From Saprospiraceae bacterium (GTDB lineage: Bacteria > Bacteroidota > Bacteroidia > Chitinophagales > Saprospiraceae): DNA of 60,807 nucleotides. The position numbers and the translations under genes were made by a program. Numbering within the stretch: position 1 is the first letter of the stretch; each line of letters starts with the position of its first letter. Positions 18,096 through 26,401 of the stretch are shown piece after piece. The DNA lies in assembly GCA_026986005.1 (NCBI GenBank), contig JALSPK010000014.1:1-60807 (forward strand). Direction: 5' to 3'. The notes beneath the pieces were generated by a model. It made no database searches, was not told where the DNA came from, and saw only the letters and a list, made by a program, of their open reading frames with translations.

Positions 18096-18652
18096 TTTCC
18101 ATTATATGCATTAATTACATTGTGCATACCTCTAAAAACAAAGTCTAAATTGGCATTCACCACCTTTTCAATAATTGCAGGCAATGCATCTTTCTGTTCC
18201 GCTGTCCATTCACCAAGTACGTAATCAACCTGTTGACCTTTATGAAAGTCATTGCCTACTCCAATTCTAATTCTGTTATAATCTTTACCTAAAAAATTTT
18301 GTATATCCTTCAGCCCATTATGACCTCCATCACTACCCTTTTTACGAATACGTATCTTTCCAAATTCTAGATTAATATCATCTACATTGACTATAAGATG
18401 ATCTTTTTTTATATCCAATTTTTTCATCCAAAACAATACTGACTTTCCACTAAGATTCATGAACGTCGATGGTTTTATCACAAAAACCTGCCTTCCTCTA
18501 TATTTAAACTGCGCCATAGAAGCCAATTTCCCGGATTTAAACGCAGTTTTACCTTTTTCTGTCAATGCATCTGCTATTTTAAAACCGATATTGTGTCTTG
18601 TATCTACATATTCTTCTCCAATATTACCAAGACCTACTATAAGGTATTTCAT
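18092..18652 (-). CDS. pth: Peptidyl-tRNA hydrolase
   Basis: Recycles peptidyl-tRNAs that drop off the ribosome by cleaving the ester bond. Starting at the ATG at 18652 gives 186 residues, the usual length, beginning MKYLIVGLGNIGEEYVDTRHNIGF, which holds the catalytic-region Asn and His. The second signature GSDGGHNGLKDI and the NRIRIGVGN motif follow. The longer open frame to 18718 adds 22 residues that the family lacks. It lies downstream of the phosphoribosyltransferase gene and upstream of DUF2279. Confidence 0.95.
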   Translation of the reverse strand: MKYLIVGLGNIGEEYVDTRHNIGFKIADALTEKGKTAFKSGKLASMAQFKYRGRQVFVIKPSTFMNLSGKSVLFWMKKLDIKKDHLIVNVDDINLEFGKIRIRKKGSDGGHNGLKDIQNFLGKDYNRIRIGVGNDFHKGQQVDYVLGEWTAEQKDALPAIIEKVVNANLDFVFRGMHNVINAYNGK

Positions 18653-18721
18653 ACTGTTATCCTCTTTAATTTGTTTTTTTAACAAGAAATCAAATAATCT
18701 TATAATTATTATTTTCATAGA

Positions 18722-19216
18722 TCACTCCAAATTTACTTTTTCCTCTCCTTCAACCTTCAAATCAACAATAATATTGTCTTGAATAGTAGTTGCAAAAGTC
18801 AAGCCCACATAATTTATATTAATGGGAAAAGCTTTGTGCATTCTATCAACTAAAACAGCTGTTTCTATTGCAGACGGAGCTGTATTCATCAACACTTTCA
18901 TTGCATAAAAAAGTGTCCTACCTGTGTTAGCCACATCATCAACTACTATGATGGTTTGGTTGTTCAGATAAGATTCCTCTACATCTACTAGAATTTCATT
19001 ACTAACAGGATCTTGAGGCTTTAAAGTAATTCGTGCCAAATCTGTCTTTATTTCACAGATACTTTCAAGGCTGGATTTAAGCATTTTGGCAAAATTGTAC
19101 CCATTATTATTGATACCTAAAAAGAAAATCTTTTTAGAATCGAAATTGGATTCTGCAATTTCAAAAGCCATTCGTTGTATCTTATGTTTTATTTGTATAC
19201 TATCTAAAATTTTCAT
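18722..19216 (-). CDS. PyrR-like phosphoribosyltransferase
   Basis: A type I phosphoribosyltransferase of 164 residues. The PRPP-binding motif IIVVDDVANTGRTLFYA is near residue 90, and DRMHKAFPININYVGL resembles the PyrR signature around its C-terminal hood. PyrR proteins regulate pyrimidine genes and can have uracil phosphoribosyltransferase activity. Here no pyrimidine gene is adjacent, so a salvage role or a regulatory role is equally possible. I chose the ATG at 19216 because the upstream TTG extension has no family match. Confidence 0.75.
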   Translation of the reverse strand: MKILDSIQIKHKIQRMAFEIAESNFDSKKIFFLGINNNGYNFAKMLKSSLESICEIKTDLARITLKPQDPVSNEILVDVEESYLNNQTIIVVDDVANTGRTLFYAMKVLMNTAPSAIETAVLVDRMHKAFPININYVGLTFATTIQDNIIVDLKVEGEEKVNLE

Positions 19217-19300
19217 ATTTATCATTATTTGAATGTAAAAATAGCACAATTCAAATAATATGTATATTTTAGCAATAATTTTTCTAAATTTAATTTAGAT

Positions 19301-19462
19301 AGTGTCTGTCTATAAAGTGCTTGATTTTGGAAAAATAAAGATTTTTGATGAGATTTTTGTCTTTCTGAGAATTAGTGATGCCTTAGCATCAGTAATTTGA
19401 ATAAAGTAAAAATATCGCGAAAAGAATATTTTTAAATTTTATTGACTTTATAGACAGATACT
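19301..19462. mobile_element. MITE-like element, copy 2 (162 bp)
   Basis: Same length as copy 1 and inverted relative to it. The left end is AGTGTCTGTCTATAAAGT, and the right end differs from a perfect complement by one base. It is flanked by AGAT on both sides (19297-19300 and 19463-19466), which reads as a 4-bp target duplication. It sits 24 bases upstream of the ATG at 19487 and must affect, or supply, the promoter of that gene. Confidence 0.9.
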
Positions 19463-19486
19463 AGATATACGAAAACATAGTGTGAT

Positions 19487-20845
19487 ATGATACAACAAAT
19501 TTTATTTACGATAGTAACTTTTTTAACGATTTATTTCTCGTATAAAGCATATTCCTCAATAGCTTTTAATATAAACTTGGGACGTGATTATGAACTCATA
19601 GATAACAAGTCTTCGAGATGGAAAACGATGTTTCTCATTGCGCTCGGTCAGGGTAAAATGTTCAAATACTTCCTCCCTGCTTTATTTCACTTATTCATTT
19701 ATTTAGCTTTTTTATTTACTCAAATTGAGCTATTTGAAATTCTCATAGATGGATTTGCAGGTACTCACCGCTTTTTAGCCGTATATTTAGGAGGAATTTA
19801 TACTTTTCTTATTTCTTTGATAGAGATTTTATCTATATTAGCTTTCATCGCAACAATTATATTTTTATATAGAAGGAATTTACTAAAAATACCTAGATTC
19901 CATATGCCGGAGATGAAAGGTTGGCCATTCAAAGATGCTAATTTAATTTTACTGGGTGAGATACTACTTATTTCCGGAATTTTTATGGCAAACAGCTCTG
20001 ATTTAGTCCTTCAAGGCAGATTGCCTGAACACTTTCACCACACAGGAGAATTTGCTATCTCAAGGTTTTTTGCAGAAGGAATTTTTAATAATTTCAGCAC
20101 AACTACTTTGCAAATTCTTGAGAGGCTGGGATGGTGGCTCCACGTATTGGTAGTTTTTGGTTTTATCTTATATCTTACAGTTTCAAAACATCTACATTTG
20201 TTATTTGCTTTTCCAAATACATTTTTCACTTCATTGACACCTAGAGGTGAAATGGAAAATATGCCCGTGATAATGGATGAAGTAAAATCCATGATGGGCT
20301 TAAGTGATACTTCTGATGAAGAAATGGATATGTCAGCAGATATACCTGAATTCGGTGCTAAAGACATAACCGGTCTTAAGTGGAAAAACATTTTAGATGC
20401 TTATACCTGCTCTGAGTGTGGTAGATGTACTGATAATTGTCCTGCAAATATAACCGGCAAAGATTTATCTCCTAGAAAAATAGTGATGATGGTGAGGGAT
20501 AGAGCTGAAGAAGTAGGAGAAAAAATCAGAACGGGCAAAATAGACTATATAAGAGAAGATATGAAAGCAGAAGGAACAAAATTAACTGCTAAAAATTTCG
20601 ATGATGGAAAATCTCTTTTTGATTTAATATCTGATGAAGAGATTTTTGCTTGTACCACTTGCAATGCATGTGTTGAACAATGCCCTCTGCTCATCAACCC
20701 TTTAGATACTATTTTGCAAATGCGTAGATACCGTATCTTAACCGATTCAGCTGGTCCACAAGATTGGATGCCAATGTTTACCAGTTTAGAAAATAGTGGA
20801 AATGTATGGCAACTTCAAGAGACAAGGGAAGATTGGATTAAATAA
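19487..20845 (+). CDS. Membrane-anchored Fe-S oxidoreductase subunit (HdrC/NarI-like)
   Basis: The N-terminal ~240 residues hold about five membrane helices with several conserved histidines, resembling a haem-binding NarI-type domain. The C-terminal half has two 4Fe-4S motifs, CSECGRCTDNCP (near residue 308) and CTTCNACVEQCP (near residue 388). With the next gene it forms a two-subunit complex like the membrane-bound heterodisulfide-reductase-type enzymes that pass electrons to or from quinones. Such pairs are common in Bacteroidota and have been linked to electron-transferring flavoprotein, but the partner is not visible here. Confidence 0.85.
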   Translation: MIQQILFTIVTFLTIYFSYKAYSSIAFNINLGRDYELIDNKSSRWKTMFLIALGQGKMFKYFLPALFHLFIYLAFLFTQIELFEILIDGFAGTHRFLAVYLGGIYTFLISLIEILSILAFIATIIFLYRRNLLKIPRFHMPEMKGWPFKDANLILLGEILLISGIFMANSSDLVLQGRLPEHFHHTGEFAISRFFAEGIFNNFSTTTLQILERLGWWLHVLVVFGFILYLTVSKHLHLLFAFPNTFFTSLTPRGEMENMPVIMDEVKSMMGLSDTSDEEMDMSADIPEFGAKDITGLKWKNILDAYTCSECGRCTDNCPANITGKDLSPRKIVMMVRDRAEEVGEKIRTGKIDYIREDMKAEGTKLTAKNFDDGKSLFDLISDEEIFACTTCNACVEQCPLLINPLDTILQMRRYRILTDSAGPQDWMPMFTSLENSGNVWQLQETREDWIK

Positions 20846-20895
20846 AACGAAGAATCATTGAGTAATAAATTAAAAAAAACATAAACAAGAAAAAA

Positions 20896-21681
20896 ATGCA
20901 AAATAATATAAATGTAAAAACGATGGCTCAATTTGCAAGCGAAGGCATAGAACCTGATATTTTATACTGGGTAGGATGTGCTGGAAGTTTTGACGCTAGA
21001 GCAATCAAAGTCTCAAAGGCTTTTGTTAAACTAATGAATGAAGCCGGAGTCTCATTTGCTATATTGGGCAATGAAGAGAGTTGCTGCGGTGATCCCGCAC
21101 GTAGAGCTGGAAATGAATTTGTATTTCAAATGCTTGCGTTACAAAATATTGAGGTACTTAAAGGATATAATATCAAAAAAATAGTTACAGCATGTCCTCA
21201 TGGTTTTAATACTTTAAAAAATGAATATTCTAAATTAGGTGGTCATTTTGAAGTTGTCCATCACACTCAATTCATAGATCAACTGATTAAAGAAGGCAAA
21301 TTAAAAATAAATAATAAAGCTTTGGATGATACTAAAGTCACTTATCACGATTCTTGCTATCTAGGACGAATCAATGGAGAGTACAGTGCTCCTAGAAATA
21401 TATTAAATAAAGCAAATGTGGATATTGTAGAAATGGAGCGCTCGGCTCAAAATGGGTTGTGCTGTGGTGCAGGAGGTGCTCAAATGTTTAAGGAAGAAGA
21501 AAAAGGTAAAATTAGGATTAATGAGGAAAGAGCAGGAGAAGCGATTCAAACCGGAGCAAAAGTAATAGCAGCAAACTGTCCTTTCTGTATCACAATGTTA
21601 GAAGATGGGATTAAAACACACGAAAAAGAAGACGATATTAAAGTTATGGATATAGCTGAGATACTAGCAAAGGGATTGTGA
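20896..21681 (+). CDS. CCG-domain Fe-S oxidoreductase subunit (HdrB/LldE-like)
   Basis: A 261-residue soluble protein with two cysteine-rich CCG domains: ESCCGDPARRAGNEF in the first half, and YHDSCYLGR plus GLCCGAGGAQMF in the second. In heterodisulfide reductase these domains hold noncubane 4Fe-4S clusters. It starts 50 bases after the membrane subunit and is its likely catalytic partner. The electron donor and acceptor are unknown. It converges on the rhaT-like gene with only 6 bases between the stops. Confidence 0.85.
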   Translation: MQNNINVKTMAQFASEGIEPDILYWVGCAGSFDARAIKVSKAFVKLMNEAGVSFAILGNEESCCGDPARRAGNEFVFQMLALQNIEVLKGYNIKKIVTACPHGFNTLKNEYSKLGGHFEVVHHTQFIDQLIKEGKLKINNKALDDTKVTYHDSCYLGRINGEYSAPRNILNKANVDIVEMERSAQNGLCCGAGGAQMFKEEEKGKIRINEERAGEAIQTGAKVIAANCPFCITMLEDGIKTHEKEDDIKVMDIAEILAKGL

Positions 21682-21687
21682 AATTAA

Positions 21688-22722
21688 TCACAAATTACTT
21701 CCCAATCCTACCATCAGTATAGCGATAATTATAGTAGCTAAGCCCAGTGCCAAGACCCTATTTGTCTTAGCACTTACTCCTTTCCATTCTTTGAAGTACA
21801 AGCCCCAAAGATTGCTGAAAAGTATAATAAATGCCATGTGTATAGACCAACTGGCAAAATCATATCGTTTTCCTAAAAAAGTAGTACCCATCCCATAAAA
21901 GAAAAACTGCAAATACCATGTAACTCCACCGGTTATAGCCCAAAGATAGTTTTTAAGCAAAGGAACTGATTTGTCTGTATAATCTCTGTATGATTTATTT
22001 TTTATATTGAGAAATACCGTCCAAATAAAATTTGTAGTAATCCCACCCCAAAGAATCCAAACCAATACAGCATTGTTTTGAAATAATGATTGTGTCCCGT
22101 GAGCTAATGAAACTTCCGCAATGGGATGACCTGCTTCAAGTCCAAAAGCAAAACTCGCACTTAGAATTCCTGATATCGAAGCTACCAGCAATCCTTTCCA
22201 TAAGCTAAACTCCTTGACGGATTCTTTCTTTGTATCATCGTCAACCTCCTTTTCCTTTCTCATGCCTGCCATTCCACTGATGGCAATACCTACTAAAGAC
22301 AATATAATACCGGCAAAAACTACTTTTCCACCGGTTTTGGACAATAAGTCCATAAATTCTCCTTTATAAATTGGCGGTATTAGTGTTCCAAATGCTGTTG
22401 TAAACCCTAAAGCTACCGTCATGCCAAGCGAAATACCAAGATATCTCATAGTCAAACCAAAAGTCAAAGCGCCTACTCCCCACATCACTCCAAAAAAATA
22501 TGTCCAAAATATTGTATCGGAATCACCTCCTCTGAGTACTTCAAATAAATCCGGTGTTGTAAAATACGCAAATATAAATGGTGCCACAACCCAAGCTGCA
22601 ATTCCCAACACCAACCATGATGTCTCCCACTTCCATTTTTTTACAAAATTGATGGGTATATAAAAACTTCCGGCAGCGAAACCTCCAATTGCATGTAAAA
22701 TCACACCAATAATCGAACTCAT
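21688..22722 (-). CDS. rhaT: L-rhamnose/H+ symporter RhaT-like transporter
   Basis: A 344-residue inner-membrane protein with about ten helices. The family signature is clear at the N-terminus (GVILHAIGGFAAGSFYIPI) and in GVMWGVGALTFGLTMRYLGISLGMT. The C-terminal half contains VTWYLQFFFYGMG. RhaT imports L-rhamnose, or close analogues, with protons. It is the last gene of an operon with a sugar isomerase-like protein and a PhyH dioxygenase, 3 bases after the former. Two rhamnosidase genes further along the window supply a reason for rhamnose uptake, but no rhamnose isomerase or kinase gene is in view. Confidence 0.88.
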   Translation of the reverse strand: MSSIIGVILHAIGGFAAGSFYIPINFVKKWKWETSWLVLGIAAWVVAPFIFAYFTTPDLFEVLRGGDSDTIFWTYFFGVMWGVGALTFGLTMRYLGISLGMTVALGFTTAFGTLIPPIYKGEFMDLLSKTGGKVVFAGIILSLVGIAISGMAGMRKEKEVDDDTKKESVKEFSLWKGLLVASISGILSASFAFGLEAGHPIAEVSLAHGTQSLFQNNAVLVWILWGGITTNFIWTVFLNIKNKSYRDYTDKSVPLLKNYLWAITGGVTWYLQFFFYGMGTTFLGKRYDFASWSIHMAFIILFSNLWGLYFKEWKGVSAKTNRVLALGLATIIIAILMVGLGSNL

Positions 22723-22725
22723 AAT

Positions 22726-23541
22726 TTATACTTTTATATTTTTTCTTAAATAATCTTTCATCCAACAATTAATTTCAAAAAAGTCATTAATCGGCTTTTT
22801 GGTATATGGATCTATAAAAGTATATGGTGGAGGCCCAAATTCAGGGGTTATAGTCACATACTCTTTTCCTTCATTATTCTGTCTATCTACTATACTTTGC
22901 CACCAAAACATAAAAACATCCAAATGACCTTGCCAATCTAATACTCTTGGATCAGGTACTTGAGCTCCTTGCTCATACCCCACTCTGGCATGTATATGAT
23001 CTGCTCGTTGAATTGCCAACTCTATAGTTTTGTTTTGATCTTGCAACATACTTTCAGATACACATACCCAATGGGAAAAGTCAGCATTTATACGTAATTT
23101 AACGTATTTTTCCATATAAATCTTAGAAACGGAGGCTGAATACAAAAAACGTCCTCTATGTGTTTCATGCACAATTGGAATTCCAAAATCTCTTTCTACA
23201 TCTTCTGCAATATCTATAAGTTTACCATTATGCTCAATTGACCAAAAATCTTTTCCGGTATGCGAATTTATCTTTATCGGATTAAATTTAGATGCGCTAA
23301 TCAAATGATTCCTGAATGAATCTGCAAACTCTTCAAAAGTTTTCCCTTCTGCTTGAAATTGATGGGCTATTATATCTAGCTTGTATTTCGACAATAAGTA
23401 TTGCAATTCTTTCCTTTCCTCTTCTTCAGACGGAATAAAACATTCTATTCCGTCATAACCCTTTTCTTTAATTTTCTTTATCATTCCTTCCAAACCTAAA
23501 TGATCAAGTCCCCACCATGCACAGAATATCTTTAATTGCAT
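22726..23541 (-). CDS. Sugar phosphate isomerase/epimerase-like TIM-barrel protein
   Basis: A 271-residue protein of the xylose-isomerase-like (AP endonuclease 2) superfamily. Metal-ligand type residues appear in IKINSHTGKDFW, in GIPIVHETHRGR, in the RINADFSHW segment and in ITPEFGPPP. No signal peptide is visible. The exact reaction is unknown; relatives isomerise or epimerise sugars or break down polyols. The start overlaps the stop of the dioxygenase gene by one base, so the two are translationally coupled. The pairing with a rhamnose-type transporter argues for a sugar substrate. Confidence 0.8.
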   Translation of the reverse strand: MQLKIFCAWWGLDHLGLEGMIKKIKEKGYDGIECFIPSEEEERKELQYLLSKYKLDIIAHQFQAEGKTFEEFADSFRNHLISASKFNPIKINSHTGKDFWSIEHNGKLIDIAEDVERDFGIPIVHETHRGRFLYSASVSKIYMEKYVKLRINADFSHWVCVSESMLQDQNKTIELAIQRADHIHARVGYEQGAQVPDPRVLDWQGHLDVFMFWWQSIVDRQNNEGKEYVTITPEFGPPPYTFIDPYTKKPINDFFEINCWMKDYLRKNIKV

Positions 23542-24365
23542 CAGTCCATATTTTTATGATAAATCAAAGGATTCTGCTCATCATTATCCAATAAGTCCCC
23601 TACTTTTAATGAATTGAAATAATCGCCGGGTAAAACATTCTTTTTACCGTTAAATGTAGCTCCATCAGGCATAAAAGCGCAAGTCATAGCTCTTCTATAT
23701 CCGTTAGTCATATTGGGTCCTGCTGCGTGAATATTTAGCCCGTTGTGAAATGAACAACTCCCTGCTTTAATCACAGAAACGAATGGTTTTTTATCAATAT
23801 ATTGAGGATATTCTCTAAATATTTCACCCATATTCATCCCAATATTCGGTTCATCAAACTTGGTATCTAAATGTGACCCGGGCATAAAATACAAACACCC
23901 GTTTTGAACAGTCACATCGTCTAATGCAATCCAAATACTCAAAGCCTCTCTATGCGAAAATGACCAAAACGGAGTATCTATATGCCAAGATGTAGGATTA
24001 GCCCAAGGCTTTTTAATCAATGCTTGATCATGCCAAACTCTTATCCCTTCTACATCTGCCAATTGAGTAGCCATTTTCCCAATTCTTTTATCCAGGATCA
24101 ACTCTTTCATCCCGTCATGAGTCATCCAAAGATTAATAATTTGATCAAACACATTACCAAAGTAAGTAGCATCTGTATTTATACCGTCATCCTCTCCTGT
24201 TTTCAATTCCGAATGAGGAAATTTACGTCCTTGCCTCTGTTTCAAAGCATCAGCAAGTGTATTCCTCCATATCTCCAATTCTTCTTCACTCAAAAAACCA
24301 TCAATTGTCAAATATCCATTCTTTCGATAATAATTGATTTGTTCCTGTGTTAAATTATTTTTCAT
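23541..24365 (-). CDS. Phytanoyl-CoA dioxygenase (PhyH) family protein
   Basis: A 274-residue Fe(II)/2-oxoglutarate-dependent oxygenase-like protein. The iron ligands are visible as His128 and Asp130 in WHIDTPFWS and His213 in NIHAAGPN, and Arg224 or Arg225 can bind 2-oxoglutarate. PhyH-family enzymes hydroxylate or demethylate small molecules, and the substrate here is not known. It is first in an operon with the isomerase-like gene and rhaT. A MITE lies 30 bases upstream of its start, where the promoter would be expected. The need for O2 contrasts with the corrinoid system elsewhere in the window. Confidence 0.82.
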   Translation of the reverse strand: MKNNLTQEQINYYRKNGYLTIDGFLSEEELEIWRNTLADALKQRQGRKFPHSELKTGEDDGINTDATYFGNVFDQIINLWMTHDGMKELILDKRIGKMATQLADVEGIRVWHDQALIKKPWANPTSWHIDTPFWSFSHREALSIWIALDDVTVQNGCLYFMPGSHLDTKFDEPNIGMNMGEIFREYPQYIDKKPFVSVIKAGSCSFHNGLNIHAAGPNMTNGYRRAMTCAFMPDGATFNGKKNVLPGDYFNSLKVGDLLDNDEQNPLIYHKNMD

Positions 24366-24394
24366 AATAACATTTTATTTTTAATATAATAGTT

Positions 24395-24544
24395 AGTGTC
24401 TGTCTATAAAGTCATCAAAATTTAAAAATATATTTTTACTTTATTCAAATTACTGATGCTAAGGCATCACTAATCCTCAGAACGGCAAAACTCGCATCAA
24501 AAATCTTTCATTTTCAAAAATCAAGCACTTTATAGACAGACACT
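24395..24544. mobile_element. MITE-like element, copy 3 (150 bp)
   Basis: Same orientation as copy 1, with perfect 18-bp terminal inverted repeats and a 12-bp internal deletion in the left half. It is flanked by AGTT on both sides (24391-24394 and 24545-24548), which looks like a 4-bp target duplication. It lies between the PhyH operon and the gene ending at 24576. Confidence 0.9.
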
Positions 24545-24575
24545 AGTTAGATTTTTACAACTGACATTTCTCACA

Positions 24576-26345
24576 TTAATCATCAAGCAAACTGCCCCAA
24601 TTAGTTACATGAAATGCATTGTTAACATCCTTCTCCATTTTTTTATCATTTTTCAATTTTGCATATTTCAATAAATCCTGATATATATAAAATGAAAGCC
24701 AATAACCATTATGATATTGCTCTCTCAAACTTTTAGCATGTTTCAAAACACTATAACATTCAGTATTTAGCCTATATTTTTTTGCAACTTTCACGGCATT
24801 TCCTGCATTTTTAAAAAGCAGATGTGCCATTTTCTTATAAATATTTTTATAATCCTTATACTTCATTTTTTTTGTTTCAAAAACAAAAGCGTCATCAGGT
24901 ATTTTGTTTTCTATCAACGAATAATAAGTCTCAAAATCACCATCACCGTCCAAATCATAGTAAATTTTATCAAAAAAGCCATTTAGATCAGTATCTTCAT
25001 AGGCAATTGTTGCAAATTTATCCGGTTCGATATTTTCAAAATCCTCAGGTTGAAGATTTTCCCCTCTCCATCCTTGCCACCCTTGATAATACAAGGCGTT
25101 TTGGTCTATTCGCCAATAACCGTATTCAGCACCATACAAATGCAACTTACCATCCAATGGAGATAAATATAAATTTCCCTTACCTGAAAAATCTTCATCC
25201 CACTCTCCCCTATCACCTGTAGCATCTGCCTGGGGATTATTGTCAAGTCCACCTTTCTTTGCCCCGATTTCAAAAGGATCTCCAGGCTCATAAAACTCTA
25301 CCCTCTCCCATCTTTGACAATCGTCATCTTCATCAAAAACAAACCAGCAATAATCCCAATCTCCTTTCTCAAAAGTTAAATTATAAGCATTTTTATGATC
25401 TGGATATATCAATTTATCCAAATGTCTAAATCGAGAATCGTCAAAGTATTTATCCGATTTATCGGCTATCTTCATCCCAGTCATTGAATGTTTTTGATCG
25501 GAATAATCAAATCCTTTTCCTTTAAACTTCAAACTCATGTCAAAATCCAGAGGATTGTCAGGATTATTATCGTTATCCATATCAAAAGTCATTTGCACCA
25601 TAGATATTTTATGACTAAAATCCCATACTATGGAAGTATCTTGCCCGTCTTTTATAGACTTTGGCTCATCTACCATTCTGATCGCCATCTCCGTTAAACC
25701 ATCGTTGTCTTTATCATAAAACAAAAAGGGGTTCTCCCAATTATATTCCAAATCTTTTATATTCCAAGTAGTAATATGCGCTTTAAGCATCAAACTATTA
25801 CCATTGTAATCGGCAAAAAAATTGGCTCTTCCCGAGTGATCCCATCCTTCAAATTTAAAAGTATGCCAATCGACATAACCAAAAACACCATCATGATCGA
25901 GATCTTCAAACCAAATGTAATGTGAAGTCCATTTACCTTTGTTGTCCTTTTTATTATTGTCAACAATCAGTTGCCAATCCGCTTTACCATCATCATCCAA
26001 ATCACTCCAGTCCACAATCAGATCTTTTTCCGAACCATATTTACCGTCATTATTCAAATCAAGCATAAGGCAATCATTGTCCATATCTCCTTCCAAATCA
26101 CCGATTTTCATATCATCATCATCGTCAATCCATAGAATATGGATTCCTCCATTTATTGTTGATTTCAACACATCAGGATCACCGTCATTGTCTAAATCCA
26201 CATATCTAATACTGTCTACATTATCAGGTAAAGGTACTCTAAAAGGAGTAACTAATTCTTCCAATTGAGGATTGCGAAAAGCCGGCTTTTGAGTATACAT
26301 AACTAATGTATTCAAAACTAAAACGACTGATAAAAATATTTTCAT
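24576..26345 (-). CDS. Unknown exported protein with acidic Dx[DN]xDG repeats
   Basis: Starting at the ATG at 26345, the protein (589 residues) has a signal peptide (MKIFLSVVLVLNTLVMYTQ). It contains many calcium-binding-like loops, such as DLDNDGDPD, DLNNDGKYGSE, DLDDDGKADW, DLDHDGVFG, DKDNDGLTE, DMDNDNNPD and DLDGDGDFETYY. They are spaced unevenly, so this is not a regular dockerin or FG-GAP propeller. The Trp-rich parts between (FKFEGWDHSGRAN, GYWRIDQNALYYQGWQGW) look like a structured enzyme or binding module. I do not recognise the family. As the last gene of the seven-gene rhamnosidase operon, it is probably a secreted, calcium-stabilised carbohydrate-active or binding protein. Confidence 0.65.
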   Translation of the reverse strand: MKIFLSVVLVLNTLVMYTQKPAFRNPQLEELVTPFRVPLPDNVDSIRYVDLDNDGDPDVLKSTINGGIHILWIDDDDDMKIGDLEGDMDNDCLMLDLNNDGKYGSEKDLIVDWSDLDDDGKADWQLIVDNNKKDNKGKWTSHYIWFEDLDHDGVFGYVDWHTFKFEGWDHSGRANFFADYNGNSLMLKAHITTWNIKDLEYNWENPFLFYDKDNDGLTEMAIRMVDEPKSIKDGQDTSIVWDFSHKISMVQMTFDMDNDNNPDNPLDFDMSLKFKGKGFDYSDQKHSMTGMKIADKSDKYFDDSRFRHLDKLIYPDHKNAYNLTFEKGDWDYCWFVFDEDDDCQRWERVEFYEPGDPFEIGAKKGGLDNNPQADATGDRGEWDEDFSGKGNLYLSPLDGKLHLYGAEYGYWRIDQNALYYQGWQGWRGENLQPEDFENIEPDKFATIAYEDTDLNGFFDKIYYDLDGDGDFETYYSLIENKIPDDAFVFETKKMKYKDYKNIYKKMAHLLFKNAGNAVKVAKKYRLNTECYSVLKHAKSLREQYHNGYWLSFYIYQDLLKYAKLKNDKKMEKDVNNAFHVTNWGSLLDD

Positions 26346-26401
26346 TTGTTTATTTTTTAGTGTCATATACAAAACGGATATTATTGAGATATTGATAATC
26401 T

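Noticed and set aside
22541-22768. Cysteine-rich minus-strand frame overlapping rhaT
   Set aside because: It is a shadow of the rhaT N-terminal coding sequence.
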